Source: Rikenellaceae bacterium
GTDB taxonomy: Bacteria; Bacteroidota; Bacteroidia; Bacteroidales; UBA932
Direction: 5' to 3'
Assembly (NCBI GenBank): GCA_900769735.1
Contig: CAAGHY010000155.1
Span: 1-20,495, forward strand
DNA: 20,495 nt
A program made the translations under genes and the position numbers. Below, piece by piece: positions 1 to 8,109 of this stretch. How positions within the stretch are numbered: position 1 is the stretch's first letter; every line of letters starts with the position of its first letter. The notes under the pieces are model-generated. The model saw only the letters and a program-made list of their open reading frames with translations. It did no database searches and was not told where the DNA came from.

Positions 1-1
1 A

Positions 2-1933
2 ATCTGGAAAAAATCTTTGAACCCAAGATGGCCTTATGCTTACGCTGACGGTTCTTTGTACACTGAGCAGTGGATTTCAGGTTCTACTACTGTTAACCCT
101 GTTGACTATTTGGACAAACAGATCAATGATGCAAAACAGAACCGTTTGTTGTTGAAAGGTTGGATGCAGGTTACATTCACTGAGTGGTTGACTGCTAAAA
201 CTACCATCTCTAATGACTGGTTGAACGTTCACGACCGCTTTGGTTGGTTGTATGGCCATCCTAACTTCTATGCATATAGTGAGACTGGTGGATATATGTC
301 AGACAGACACAGGAACATCAACAGAATGGTAAGTTCAACTACTTTGAACTTTGACAAGACTTGGGACAAACACCACGTATCTGCAATGGCAGGTTGGGAG
401 GCTGAGTCTGAGAAATATCACCTTACAAGAGCAGGTAAAACCGGTTTCTCATACCAGGGTGCTACCGAGTCTTACTTTGGTGCAGAGTATGAGTCTGCAT
501 ATTCATACAGCCGTGACGCAGGTTTGCTTTCTGCATTGGCTAGCTTGAACTATGACTACGATGCAAGATACTACGTTACAGGTACTTTCAGACGTGACGG
601 TTCTTCTAAACTTGCTCCTGAGACACGTTGGGGTAACTTCTGGTCAGTATCAGGTTCTTGGAGATTCTCAAATGAGGGCTTCCTTAAAGATGTAGAGTGG
701 TTGAACGACGGTAAGCTAAGAGGTTCATACGGTACCAGCGGTACTCTTCCTTCAAGCTACTTTGGTTATATGTCAACATACGACTATGACATTTATGGTG
801 AGGAGGGTGCAAGCTACCCATCAAGTCTTGCCAACGCAGACCTTACTTGGGAGAAAAACAAAAACTGGAACGTTGCCCTTGATGCAACTATCTTTGACAA
901 ATGGACTCTATCAGCTGAGTACTTTGAGAAAGAGACTTACGATTTGTTGCTAAGTGCAAAAATTCCTTCTATTACAGGTTTCACCAGCACTCTAACCAAC
1001 ATTGGTTCAATGAAGAACAGAGGTATTGAGCTTGCTGTAAGCTACGATATCCTGAAATCTAAAGATTGGGATTTGTCAGTAGGTGCAAACTGGTCTTCAA
1101 TTGACAATGAGATTTTGTCATTGGCTTCAGAGGGTGAGGTTCAGAACTCAAGACCTTACCAGAGAAGAGCAGGTTACAGCTTCTACCAGTACAGACTAAG
1201 AGATTGTTTGGGTATTGCTCAGGAGGACTTTGAGGATGCTTACGGTCATACAATCAAAGCCGGTGACAACTACTTTGCTGAGGGTTCATACTATGAGGCA
1301 GGTGAGATTGCAGACCAGTACATCAAATTCAAAGACGGTACAGAGGTTCAGAAAGGTGAGGTTGTTCCACAGACAGGTTACAACTACGCTCCTACAACAA
1401 GAAACTATTCAAGCCAGTTCATTATTGATGGTAAAACAGCTCTTCCTAAAGGTTATGGTGGATTCAACTTTGACCTAAGATGGAAAGACCTTTCATTCTC
1501 AATGGCTTGGTCATACAAATATGGTCACTATATCTTTGATAACTGTACAGATGATTTCTTCCACGATGGTTATGTAACAAGATATATGAACATTGCTAAA
1601 GGTCAGGTTGACTGCTGGACTCCAGAGAACACTGATGCAAAATATCCAAAACGTATTGCTTCAAACAGCCAGTCAGGTAACTACTATGATTCAGACAACT
1701 TCTTGTTCAAAGGTGACTTCCTAAGACTTAAGAATGCCACTGTTTCATACAACCTTCCTAAAGATTTCACCAAAAAGGCCAACATTTCAAATGCAAGAGT
1801 ATACGTAGCAGGTGCCAACTTGCTTACTTTCTCAGGTTTGCACGTAGACCCAGAGATCCAGCAGAGCGGTTACTACAGCATGGGTATGCCATCTATGAGA
1901 ACTGTTACATTTGGTGTTGAGGTAAGTTTCTAA
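2..1933 (+). CDS. SusC/RagA-family TonB-linked outer membrane transporter, C-terminal part (5' truncated)
   Basis: This is the C-terminal 643 residues of a SusC-type TonB-dependent transporter, which imports oligosaccharides or peptides across the outer membrane with a SusD lid. The frame is open from base 2 (I-W-K-K-S before N-P-R-W-P), so the gene starts left of the window. The first in-window start-like codon, TTG at 17, is internal. SusC proteins usually run to about 1000 residues, so the signal peptide, CarboxypepD_reg-like domain and plug are missing and what remains is barrel. The sequence is rich in aromatic, alternating strands, and the end (YVAGANLLTFSG, then TFGVEVSF with a terminal Phe) is typical of the family. 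The susD gene follows after about 21 bases, so the two form one operon. Every Glu codon I read is GAG, which suggests high expression. The substrate cannot be told, since no glycoside hydrolase lies nearby. Confidence 0.95.
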   Translation: MWKKSLNPRWPYAYADGSLYTEQWISGSTTVNPVDYLDKQINDAKQNRLLLKGWMQVTFTEWLTAKTTISNDWLNVHDRFGWLYGHPNFYAYSETGGYMSDRHRNINRMVSSTTLNFDKTWDKHHVSAMAGWEAESEKYHLTRAGKTGFSYQGATESYFGAEYESAYSYSRDAGLLSALASLNYDYDARYYVTGTFRRDGSSKLAPETRWGNFWSVSGSWRFSNEGFLKDVEWLNDGKLRGSYGTSGTLPSSYFGYMSTYDYDIYGEEGASYPSSLANADLTWEKNKNWNVALDATIFDKWTLSAEYFEKETYDLLLSAKIPSITGFTSTLTNIGSMKNRGIELAVSYDILKSKDWDLSVGANWSSIDNEILSLASEGEVQNSRPYQRRAGYSFYQYRLRDCLGIAQEDFEDAYGHTIKAGDNYFAEGSYYEAGEIADQYIKFKDGTEVQKGEVVPQTGYNYAPTTRNYSSQFIIDGKTALPKGYGGFNFDLRWKDLSFSMAWSYKYGHYIFDNCTDDFFHDGYVTRYMNIAKGQVDCWTPENTDAKYPKRIASNSQSGNYYDSDNFLFKGDFLRLKNATVSYNLPKDFTKKANISNARVYVAGANLLTFSGLHVDPEIQQSGYYSMGMPSMRTVTFGVEVSF

Positions 1934-1954
1934 CAAATGGAAAAAATACGAATT

Positions 1955-3460
1955 ATGAGAAAATTAATAGCAAATATTGCAATTGCAGCAGGTGTTATTG
2001 TTGGAATGTCTTCTTGCGAGGACTTCTTGGATAAAGTACCTACAGATTCAGTTGTAGCAGAGAGCGCCATGGTTACCATGGACGATGCAAGGGTTGCTGC
2101 AAACGGTCTATATGTAGACCTGAAAACCACCAGCATGTATGCTTCAAATATGGTATACTTTGGTGATATGAGGGGTGATAACATTTACCCATTGAAATTG
2201 AGTGGAACAGGACATGTCATTTATACACACAACTTTGCTCCTGGTCAGAACCATTACTTTGGTATGTGGCAGAATTATTACAACTTGATAATGAAAGCCA
2301 GCACATACATCAATAACGTAAATACAATTGAGACAGCCAATTCTTCTGAGGAGGCTAAAAAGAATGACTTTTTGGGTCAGGCTTACGCAGTAAGAGCCCT
2401 TTGCTACTTTGACTTGGCAAGACTTTACGGTTATCCATACCTTAAAGACCAGGGTGCATCTCTTGGTGCAATTGTTCTTGACCATAACAATGACAAAGCA
2501 GGTATCGTTTCTCCAGAGGAGGCTAAAACCCTTAAAAGAGGTACTGTAGCTGAGACATACGCTCAGGCTATGAGTGATGTGGAGAATGCTTTGGCAGTAT
2601 TGTCAAAAGATAAGAATACAGGTCACTTCAACTACTGGGCAGCTAAAATGTTGCAGGGCAAGATGGCTCTTTATAAAGGTGATTACCAGTTGGCATACTC
2701 AGCAAATGCAGAGGTTATTGAGAACTCTCCATACAGAATGGTTTCAAATGACGAGTATTTGGAGTATTGGGGTATGCAGGGACACGATGAGACTGTTCTT
2801 GAGTTTGTTGTAAGCCCTGACGGTGACCTTGACAGTGATGGTGGTTCAGGCTCTATCTACAACTCTTTCTGGTTTGGTGACAGAACTGCTGCAAGATCAG
2901 TAGTACTTACCAAAAAATGGGTTGAGTTGTTTGGAGAGGACTATACAGCATCTACAGACGTAAGAGCCCAGATGATTCAGGAGAATGACCCTTCAGTTTC
3001 TGGTATCAATGAGGACCAGCCTTTCAAATGGCTTAAGAAATTCATTGGCAACAAGACTTATGAGAAGCTTACTTTCCGTCAGAACAGCCCTAGAATCTTC
3101 CGTATTACTGATGCTTACCTGATGGCTGCAGAGGCTGCTTTGCAGACAGGCAACCAGGCTAAAGCAGACGAGTACTTGAACGCTGTAAGAAAGAGAGCTG
3201 ACCTTAATGCAGAGGATGTTACTGCAACTCAGGAGCTTGTTATGGTTGAGCGTCACAAGGAGTTCATTGGCGAGGGCCACAGATTCTTTGACGTAATGAG
3301 AACTGGTGGACAGATTGTTAGAGACATGGACCTTGATGTACGTGACTATGACGGTTCACCTAGAAAAGTAATTGATTGGAACACTTACACTATTGTTCTT
3401 CCAATTGCTGAGAATGAGTTCTCAGTTCACCCTGCTATCCAGCAGAACCCTGGTTATTAA
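1955..3460 (+). CDS. SusD/RagB-family nutrient-binding outer membrane lipoprotein
   Basis: SusD-type proteins are surface lipoproteins that cap the SusC barrel and bind its substrate. The protein has a lipoprotein signal (MRKLIANIAIAAGVIVGMSSC), with the lipidated Cys at residue 21, followed by the family-typical EDFLDKVPTDS. The middle has TPR-like helices (AYAVRALCYFDLARLYGYPY). The C-terminus (RHKEFIGEGHRFFDVMRTGG, and the ending AIQQNPGY) is characteristic. At about 501 residues it is full length. An ATG six codons upstream (1937) is in frame. I prefer 1955 because the signal peptide then begins directly, an A-rich leader precedes it, and the only GAA Glu codon in the frame lies upstream of it, while all others are GAG. 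It is co-transcribed with the upstream susC and followed by a strong terminator. Confidence 0.94.
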   Translation: MRKLIANIAIAAGVIVGMSSCEDFLDKVPTDSVVAESAMVTMDDARVAANGLYVDLKTTSMYASNMVYFGDMRGDNIYPLKLSGTGHVIYTHNFAPGQNHYFGMWQNYYNLIMKASTYINNVNTIETANSSEEAKKNDFLGQAYAVRALCYFDLARLYGYPYLKDQGASLGAIVLDHNNDKAGIVSPEEAKTLKRGTVAETYAQAMSDVENALAVLSKDKNTGHFNYWAAKMLQGKMALYKGDYQLAYSANAEVIENSPYRMVSNDEYLEYWGMQGHDETVLEFVVSPDGDLDSDGGSGSIYNSFWFGDRTAARSVVLTKKWVELFGEDYTASTDVRAQMIQENDPSVSGINEDQPFKWLKKFIGNKTYEKLTFRQNSPRIFRITDAYLMAAEAALQTGNQAKADEYLNAVRKRADLNAEDVTATQELVMVERHKEFIGEGHRFFDVMRTGGQIVRDMDLDVRDYDGSPRKVIDWNTYTIVLPIAENEFSVHPAIQQNPGY

Positions 3461-3486
3461 TAGAAATATTAATATTCAATAAGATG

Positions 3487-3523
3487 ATATTCCCTTGGGT
3501 TTTCCCAAGGGAATATTTTTTTA
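3487..3523 (+). terminator. Rho-independent terminator after susCD
   Basis: A perfect 13-bp stem (3487-3499 with 3504-3516, ATATTCCCTTGGG and its complement) with a TTTT loop is followed by a run of seven T (3516-3522). It ends the susC-susD operon. Its T-tail overlaps the putative -7 box of the next gene. Confidence 0.93.
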
Positions 3524-3529
3524 TCTTTG
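3522..3529 (+). promoter_or_regulatory. Putative -7 promoter box (TATCTTTG) for the redoxin lipoprotein gene
   Basis: TATCTTTG matches the Bacteroidota -7 consensus TAnnTTTG and lies 27 bases before the ATG at 3557. I found no clear TTTG -33 box at the usual spacing; that position falls inside the preceding terminator stem. Confidence 0.55.
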
Positions 3530-3556
3530 TGCATAACTATTTTTAAATGAATTGCT

Positions 3557-4153
3557 ATGAAAAGATTTTTGATTCCAATTATGGTTCTTATGGTTGCCAT
3601 TGCAAGTTGTGGCAATCCTGGTAAAGTAGAGGGTGCTGATGCAGTTGGTGGTGGATCATCTGCAGAGATGGCTACCAAAGCTCCAGAGGTTGAGGCTGAC
3701 AGCGTAGGCTATATTGTAAAACTTGGAGATATGGCTCCAGATTTTATCTGTACACTTACAGATGGTAAAGAGGTGAAACTTTCAGACCTTAAAGGTAAAG
3801 TTGTAATGTTGCAGTTTACTGCAAGCTGGTGTGGTGTATGCCGCAAGGAGATGCCTTTCATTGAGAAAGACATCTGGTTGAAACATAAGGACAATCCTAA
3901 CTTTGCCCTAATTGGCATTGACAGGGATGAGCCTCTTGAGACAGTTCTTAAATTTGCTGAGACTACAGGTGTAACTTATCCGTTGGCATTGGATCCAGGT
4001 GCAGACATTTTTGCAAAATATGCTGTAAGGGATGCAGGTATCACACGTAACGTACTTGTTGACAAAGAGGGTAAGATTGTTATGATGACACGTCTTTACA
4101 AACCTGAGGAGTTTGCAACATTGGTACAGACTATTGACGAGATGTTGAAATAA
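3557..4153 (+). CDS. TlpA/redoxin-like thioredoxin-fold lipoprotein
   Basis: A 198-residue envelope thiol-disulfide protein. The lipoprotein signal ends at Cys18 (MVAIASC). A low-complexity Gly/Ala/Glu linker runs to about residue 52. The thioredoxin-like domain follows, with GDMAPDFICTLTDGKEVKLSDLKGK and the redox motif W91-C92-G-V-C95. Proteins of this group reduce or isomerise disulfides in exported proteins or act as periplasmic thiol reductases; the partner is unknown here. The position usually held by the cis-proline facing the CxxC is Thr163 (G-I-T-R-N-V-L-V-D). The gene has its own promoter-like sequence after the susCD terminator. Its TAA stop is immediately followed, on the opposite strand, by the stop codon of the sigma factor gene. 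Confidence is high for the family and low for the substrate. Confidence 0.9.
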   Translation: MKRFLIPIMVLMVAIASCGNPGKVEGADAVGGGSSAEMATKAPEVEADSVGYIVKLGDMAPDFICTLTDGKEVKLSDLKGKVVMLQFTASWCGVCRKEMPFIEKDIWLKHKDNPNFALIGIDRDEPLETVLKFAETTGVTYPLALDPGADIFAKYAVRDAGITRNVLVDKEGKIVMMTRLYKPEEFATLVQTIDEMLK

Positions 4154-4771
4154 TCATATCTGACTCATCTTTTTGAGCATTTCCTTTGCTCTCTTAAGAC
4201 GGGTTTTAACTGTATTTAGCTCAAGATTAAGTTCTTGAGCTATTTCATTATATTCATATTCCCTAATGAAACGGAGAATGGCAGGTTTGCGGTATTTCTC
4301 TTCAAGGGATTCAATCATTTCTATAAGGGTACGGTATTCCTGGGAGCTGATAAGTTTGTCTTCAGGGGAGTTCTTTATGCCGCTTCCAATATTGGCAATG
4401 TCCTTCAGATTGTCGGGAGTAAGATTGGCTCCTATGGAGATTTTCCTTTTGCGGGTATAGTCAATTGCTATGTTGCGTGCAATGTTGTATAGCCAGGTGG
4501 AGAATTTGTACTGTGGATTATACGTTGGAAGGGCCTGGAAGGCTTTGTGGAAGGCCTCCTGTACAATGTCCTGGGGTTCCTCTGCAAGTTCAATGATACC
4601 GTCAGTGTTCTTGAGGGTTCCTATGAATTCGTTCACATAAAGGGTAAGCCCCTCCTTGTGCTTGAGCATAAGGAGGGTGTATGCGCTCTGGTCTCCTGCA
4701 ATGGCAGAGGTGATGAGTTCCTTGTCGGGAAGATCACCTTTACCTGTTCCTTTATGTGGAGTGTTGTTCAT
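4154..4771 (-). CDS. RNA polymerase ECF-type sigma-70 factor
   Basis: A 205-residue extracytoplasmic-function sigma factor, which directs RNA polymerase to a specific promoter set. Region 2 is at about residues 66-112: D68-I-V-Q-E-A-F-H-K-A-F is the core-binding part, and KFSTWLYNIARNIAIDYTRKRK is regions 2.3-2.4, which melt and read the -10 element. Region 4 is at about 145-200: the helix-turn-helix EYNEIAQELNLELNTVKTRL reads the -35 element. There are about 12 extra residues (K54-E65) between the first helices of region 2. It starts 9 bases after polA ends and is probably co-transcribed with queD and polA. No anti-sigma gene adjoins it; downstream is a convergent gene with no gap. The regulon is unknown. 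Confidence 0.93.
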   Translation of the reverse strand: MNNTPHKGTGKGDLPDKELITSAIAGDQSAYTLLMLKHKEGLTLYVNEFIGTLKNTDGIIELAEEPQDIVQEAFHKAFQALPTYNPQYKFSTWLYNIARNIAIDYTRKRKISIGANLTPDNLKDIANIGSGIKNSPEDKLISSQEYRTLIEMIESLEEKYRKPAILRFIREYEYNEIAQELNLELNTVKTRLKRAKEMLKKMSQI

Positions 4772-4780
4772 CTGAAAATT

Positions 4781-7537
4781 TTAGTGGGCTTCAAGCCAGT
4801 TGTTCCCTTTGCCGCATTCAGCCAAAAGCGGGATGCTCAATTTGATTACATTTTCCATCTCTGAAGTTACAATGGTGCAGATCTGTTCCACCTCAGACGC
4901 AGCAGTGTCAAATACAAGCTCATCGTGCACCTGAAGTACCATTTTGCTCTGCAGACCTTCCGCTGCAAGTCGGCGGTAAATGTTTATCATTGCAACTTTT
5001 ATGATATCTGCGGCGCTTCCCTGCAATGGGGCATTGATGGCATTCCTCTCACTGAAACTGCGCACAACGGCGTTGCGGGAGTTTATATCAGGCAAGAAAC
5101 GTTTGCGGCCGTAAATTGTTTCCACATATCCGTTCTCTTTAGCCATTGCAATCATATTGTTCATATACTCCTTAACCTTAGGGTAGCTCTTGAAGTACTC
5201 CTCAATAAGGTTTTTTGAGTCGGTCCTGGTCATTCCAAGCCTCTGTGAAAGGCCAAAGGCGGAGATGCCGTAAATGATTCCGAAATTGGCTGTCTTTGCC
5301 CTGCTGCGCTGCTCTTTGGTTACCTCATCCTCAGATACTTTGAACACTTTGGCGGCTGTAGCGGTGTGGATATCCATTCCGCGGTTGAAGGCCTCAATAA
5401 GGTGAGGGTCACCGCTCATATGGGCCATAAGGCGGAGCTCAATCTGCGAGTAGTCTGCAGATACAATCATCCCTTCAGGAGCGGACGGTATGAATGCCCT
5501 CCTTATCTCCCTTCCCCTTTGGGTACGGATAGGGATATTCTGCAGGTTAGGGTTGGTTGAACTCAATCTGCCGGTAGCGGTAAGTGACTGGTTGAAAGTG
5601 GTATGTATCTTTCCTGTTGCAGGATTTATAAGTCCTGGCAATGCATCTGTATAAGTGGAGATAAGTTTCTTTATACCCCTGTACTCCAGAATTTTACCAA
5701 CAATAGGGTGGGAGTCAAGCAATTCGTTCAGAGTTTCCTCATCTGTAGGGTAGCTTCCTTTTGCACTCTTCTTCACTTTAGAGTTCAGCTGCAGTTTCTC
5801 ATACAGCAGAATGCCCACCTGTTTGGGAGAAGAGAGGTTTATGTTTTCTCCGGCAAGTCCAATAGCCTCAGCCTCAATTTTGTCCAGCTCTCCCTGAAGC
5901 AGTTTGCTGTACTCTTTAAGCTGCGCCGTATCTATCTTTATTCCTGTATATTCCATATTTGCAAGCACTTGAACAAGAGGAGCCTCAATCTCCCTGTAAA
6001 GTGCAGCCTGTCCCGCCTGGGCCAGTTCTCCCTCAATCTCCTTGCGGAGCATCAGCAGCAAAGCACATTTCACTCCGGATGCATATCCTTCCTGAGTGGA
6101 AATTGATTCTGCAGCAGGAGCCTCATCCAGTGCCGAGAAAAGGTCCGGCTGAGCAGGGGCGGAGAAGAGGTCAAATTCAGGTTCCTTTTCCTTCTTCCCG
6201 ACAGTTCCCTCCGTATTGCCAGCCTGTTGTGCCGCCGCCATAACTTCCTCAATGTCAATCCCCAAGTAACTCTTAATAAGCATATCTTCTTTATGGCTCC
6301 TTTCAGGATTGATGATATAGTGCATAAGCTCAATGTCATTTATCTCACCCTCAAGGGAAATCCCCTTGTCCCACAACTCCTTGTAAAGATGCTTGAATCC
6401 GTATCCGGTTTTGGCAACGGCAGGATTGCCCATCACCGCTGCAATGCCTGCAAGTTCATTTGCCGGAACGGCAGCATAAACATTGCTGCACCCTACAACA
6501 AGCCCTTTAGCCCCCAAATTGCATATTGCAATCTCCCCGCAGCCTGAAGCCTGTGAAATAAACTCAGCTGCAGAAACCTCCTTAACCTGAGGAATCTGAG
6601 TTTTTGGAGCCTCAGCCGGGGCTTCAGTTTCTGTAGCAGGAAGCACATCTGATTCCCCCTCTTTAACAAGGACGGCAGGGAGGATTTTTCTCAAAGAATT
6701 GAACTCAAACCTGTTGAAGATCCTTGAAATCTCTGCAGATGTAGTTCCCTTGAAAACAATGTCTTCCAGTTTTACAGGAAGCTCTATATCCGTTTTGATT
6801 GTAACCAGGAAGCGGCTCATCTGAATCTGCTCCAGCGAGCTTTTTATTGAATCCTGCTGTTTCTGCGGCAGTTCGTCAACGTGCTCAATAATCCCCTCAA
6901 GGGACCCGTATTTTGCAATCAGCTTCTTGGCTCCAACCTCTCCAATTCCACGTATACCCGGCACATTGTCTGAAGAATCGCCCCAAATTGTAAGGATATC
7001 AATCACCTGCTGTGGCTCACATATCCCATAATTGGCACAAACTTCATTCTTCCCGATGATTTCCACCTCATTGCCTCCCTTTCCAGGTTTGTACTGAAAA
7101 ATGTTCCGGGTAATGAGCTGTCCGTAGTCCTTATCGGGAGTAACCATATAAATCCGGTTCCCATTGTCTTCCCATTGGGTTGCCATAGAACCAATGACGT
7201 CATCCGCCTCAAATCCGGGCATCATTACAACCGGGATGTTGAATGCCCCCAGAATCTCCTGAAGCGGCTCCAGTGCTGCCTTAACCAGTTCAGGTGCCGC
7301 ACTGCGGTTTGCCTTGTACTCAGGGAATGCTTCGTGCCTGAAGGTTTTTGCAGGGGGGTCAAATGCCACTGCAAGGTGGGTAGGCTGCTCTTTGGCTATA
7401 AGTTCAAGGAGCATTTTTGTAAATCCGAACAGGATGGATGTATCCTCACCTTTGGAGTTCACCATAGGGCGTCTCATAAAGGCATAGTACATCCTGAATA
7501 TCTGGGAATGTCCGTCTATAAGGAATATCTTGTGCAT
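4781..7537 (-). CDS. polA: DNA polymerase I
   Basis: A 918-residue repair and Okazaki-fragment polymerase. The N-terminal 5'-nuclease (1 to about 290) keeps its metal-binding acids: D8, D60, E110/D112/D113, D135/D137, D187/D190. The polymerase domain (about 515-918) is intact: motif A VSADYSQIELR with D695, the O-helix R744-K748-F752-Y756, and motif C QVHDE with D872. The middle domain (about 320-490) has the fold's landmarks, but the proofreading residues are gone. The Exo I DxE site reads ICNL near 338-341, the Exo II Asp aligns with Leu384, and the Exo III Asp aligns with Val489. A disordered-looking insert at about 436-482 carries two DLFSA repeats. The gene begins 12 bases after queD ends and runs into the sigma factor gene after 9 bases, so the three form a tight operon. 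Confidence 0.97.
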   Translation of the reverse strand: MHKIFLIDGHSQIFRMYYAFMRRPMVNSKGEDTSILFGFTKMLLELIAKEQPTHLAVAFDPPAKTFRHEAFPEYKANRSAAPELVKAALEPLQEILGAFNIPVVMMPGFEADDVIGSMATQWEDNGNRIYMVTPDKDYGQLITRNIFQYKPGKGGNEVEIIGKNEVCANYGICEPQQVIDILTIWGDSSDNVPGIRGIGEVGAKKLIAKYGSLEGIIEHVDELPQKQQDSIKSSLEQIQMSRFLVTIKTDIELPVKLEDIVFKGTTSAEISRIFNRFEFNSLRKILPAVLVKEGESDVLPATETEAPAEAPKTQIPQVKEVSAAEFISQASGCGEIAICNLGAKGLVVGCSNVYAAVPANELAGIAAVMGNPAVAKTGYGFKHLYKELWDKGISLEGEINDIELMHYIINPERSHKEDMLIKSYLGIDIEEVMAAAQQAGNTEGTVGKKEKEPEFDLFSAPAQPDLFSALDEAPAAESISTQEGYASGVKCALLLMLRKEIEGELAQAGQAALYREIEAPLVQVLANMEYTGIKIDTAQLKEYSKLLQGELDKIEAEAIGLAGENINLSSPKQVGILLYEKLQLNSKVKKSAKGSYPTDEETLNELLDSHPIVGKILEYRGIKKLISTYTDALPGLINPATGKIHTTFNQSLTATGRLSSTNPNLQNIPIRTQRGREIRRAFIPSAPEGMIVSADYSQIELRLMAHMSGDPHLIEAFNRGMDIHTATAAKVFKVSEDEVTKEQRSRAKTANFGIIYGISAFGLSQRLGMTRTDSKNLIEEYFKSYPKVKEYMNNMIAMAKENGYVETIYGRKRFLPDINSRNAVVRSFSERNAINAPLQGSAADIIKVAMINIYRRLAAEGLQSKMVLQVHDELVFDTAASEVEQICTIVTSEMENVIKLSIPLLAECGKGNNWLEAH

Positions 7538-7549
7538 TGGGTTACAGTT

Positions 7550-7993
7550 TTAGATGTTGTCTGATGCATACCACTCTGCGTATGATCCGGCGGTTTCGTG
7601 CAGCTTTATGCTGAAAAGTTCCGCTCCGGCAGGAAGGTTCTCTTTAAGTACCTGTGCAAAGTAGCATATCAGATTCTCTGTTGACGGCTGGAAATCCACC
7701 AGCATCACATTTGGGTAGCCGGCAGCAATCTCCTGGGCAAGGAGGGCGTCACTGCGCATAACAAGGGCGTGGTCAAACTTGTCTATGATGTGCTCATTCA
7801 CAACAGCTTTAAGCTCCTTGAAATCCACCACCATACCCTCTTTTGGAGAGGATGTGCCGTTAAGCGGTTCCCCTTTTACAGTAACATACATCAAATAGGA
7901 ATGGCCGTGGATATTGCGGCATCTGCCATCATAACCAGGGAGGGCGTGCGCCCCTTCAAATCTGAACTCTTTAGTAATTCTCAGTACCGGCAT
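7550..7993 (-). CDS. queD: 6-carboxy-5,6,7,8-tetrahydropterin synthase (QueD / PTPS family)
   Basis: A 147-residue member of the 6-pyruvoyltetrahydropterin synthase family. QueD converts 7,8-dihydroneopterin triphosphate to 6-carboxytetrahydropterin, the second step of queuosine (7-deazaguanine) synthesis. Zinc ligands are visible as H16 (FEGAHALPG) and H29 and H31 (NIHGHSY). C25, just before them, is the catalytic cysteine expected of QueD (CRNIHGHSY). FDHALV supplies the catalytic His, and LHETAGSYAEW near the end supplies the pterin-anchoring Glu. The length is normal for the family. It is the first gene of the leftward queD-polA-sigma operon and is divergent from the aminotransferase gene. 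No other queuosine genes are in the window. A role in folate or biopterin synthesis is possible but less likely. Confidence 0.92.
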   Translation of the reverse strand: MPVLRITKEFRFEGAHALPGYDGRCRNIHGHSYLMYVTVKGEPLNGTSSPKEGMVVDFKELKAVVNEHIIDKFDHALVMRSDALLAQEIAAGYPNVMLVDFQPSTENLICYFAQVLKENLPAGAELFSIKLHETAGSYAEWYASDNI

Positions 7994-8014
7994 AATTTAA
8001 AAAAAGTTATAAGG

Positions 8015-8022
8015 CAAAGTTA
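8015..8022 (-). promoter_or_regulatory. Putative -7 box (TAACTTTG, minus strand) for queD-polA-sigma
   Basis: Read on the minus strand this is TAACTTTG, matching TAnnTTTG, 21 bases upstream of the queD ATG. No TTTG -33 box sits at the expected 19-base spacing, so this is a weaker call than the divergent promoter beside it. Confidence 0.45.
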
Positions 8023-8041
8023 ACCAATAAAACTCAAATGC

Positions 8042-8072
8042 TTTGTGTGGTTGATTGATTTTATTATATTTG
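8042..8072 (+). promoter_or_regulatory. Bacteroidota-type promoter for the aminotransferase gene
   Basis: TTTG at 8042-8045 and TATATTTG at 8065-8072 are separated by exactly 19 bases, a full match to the Bacteroides sigma-ABfr consensus TTTG-N19-TAnnTTTG. The start codon lies 37 bases downstream. Confidence 0.75.
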
Positions 8073-8109
8073 TAACGATATAATGGTTAAAACTTAAAAT
8101 TTTACAGAT

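Noticed and set aside
17..19. TTG as the start of the SusC-like protein
   Set aside because: The frame is open to the left edge and the family needs a signal peptide, plug and about 400 more residues; the TTG is internal.
2067..2081. Palindromic repeat CCATGG-TTA-CCATGG inside susD
   Set aside because: It lies in well-supported coding sequence (ESAMVTMDD) and has no matching copy or regulatory context that I can see; probably chance.
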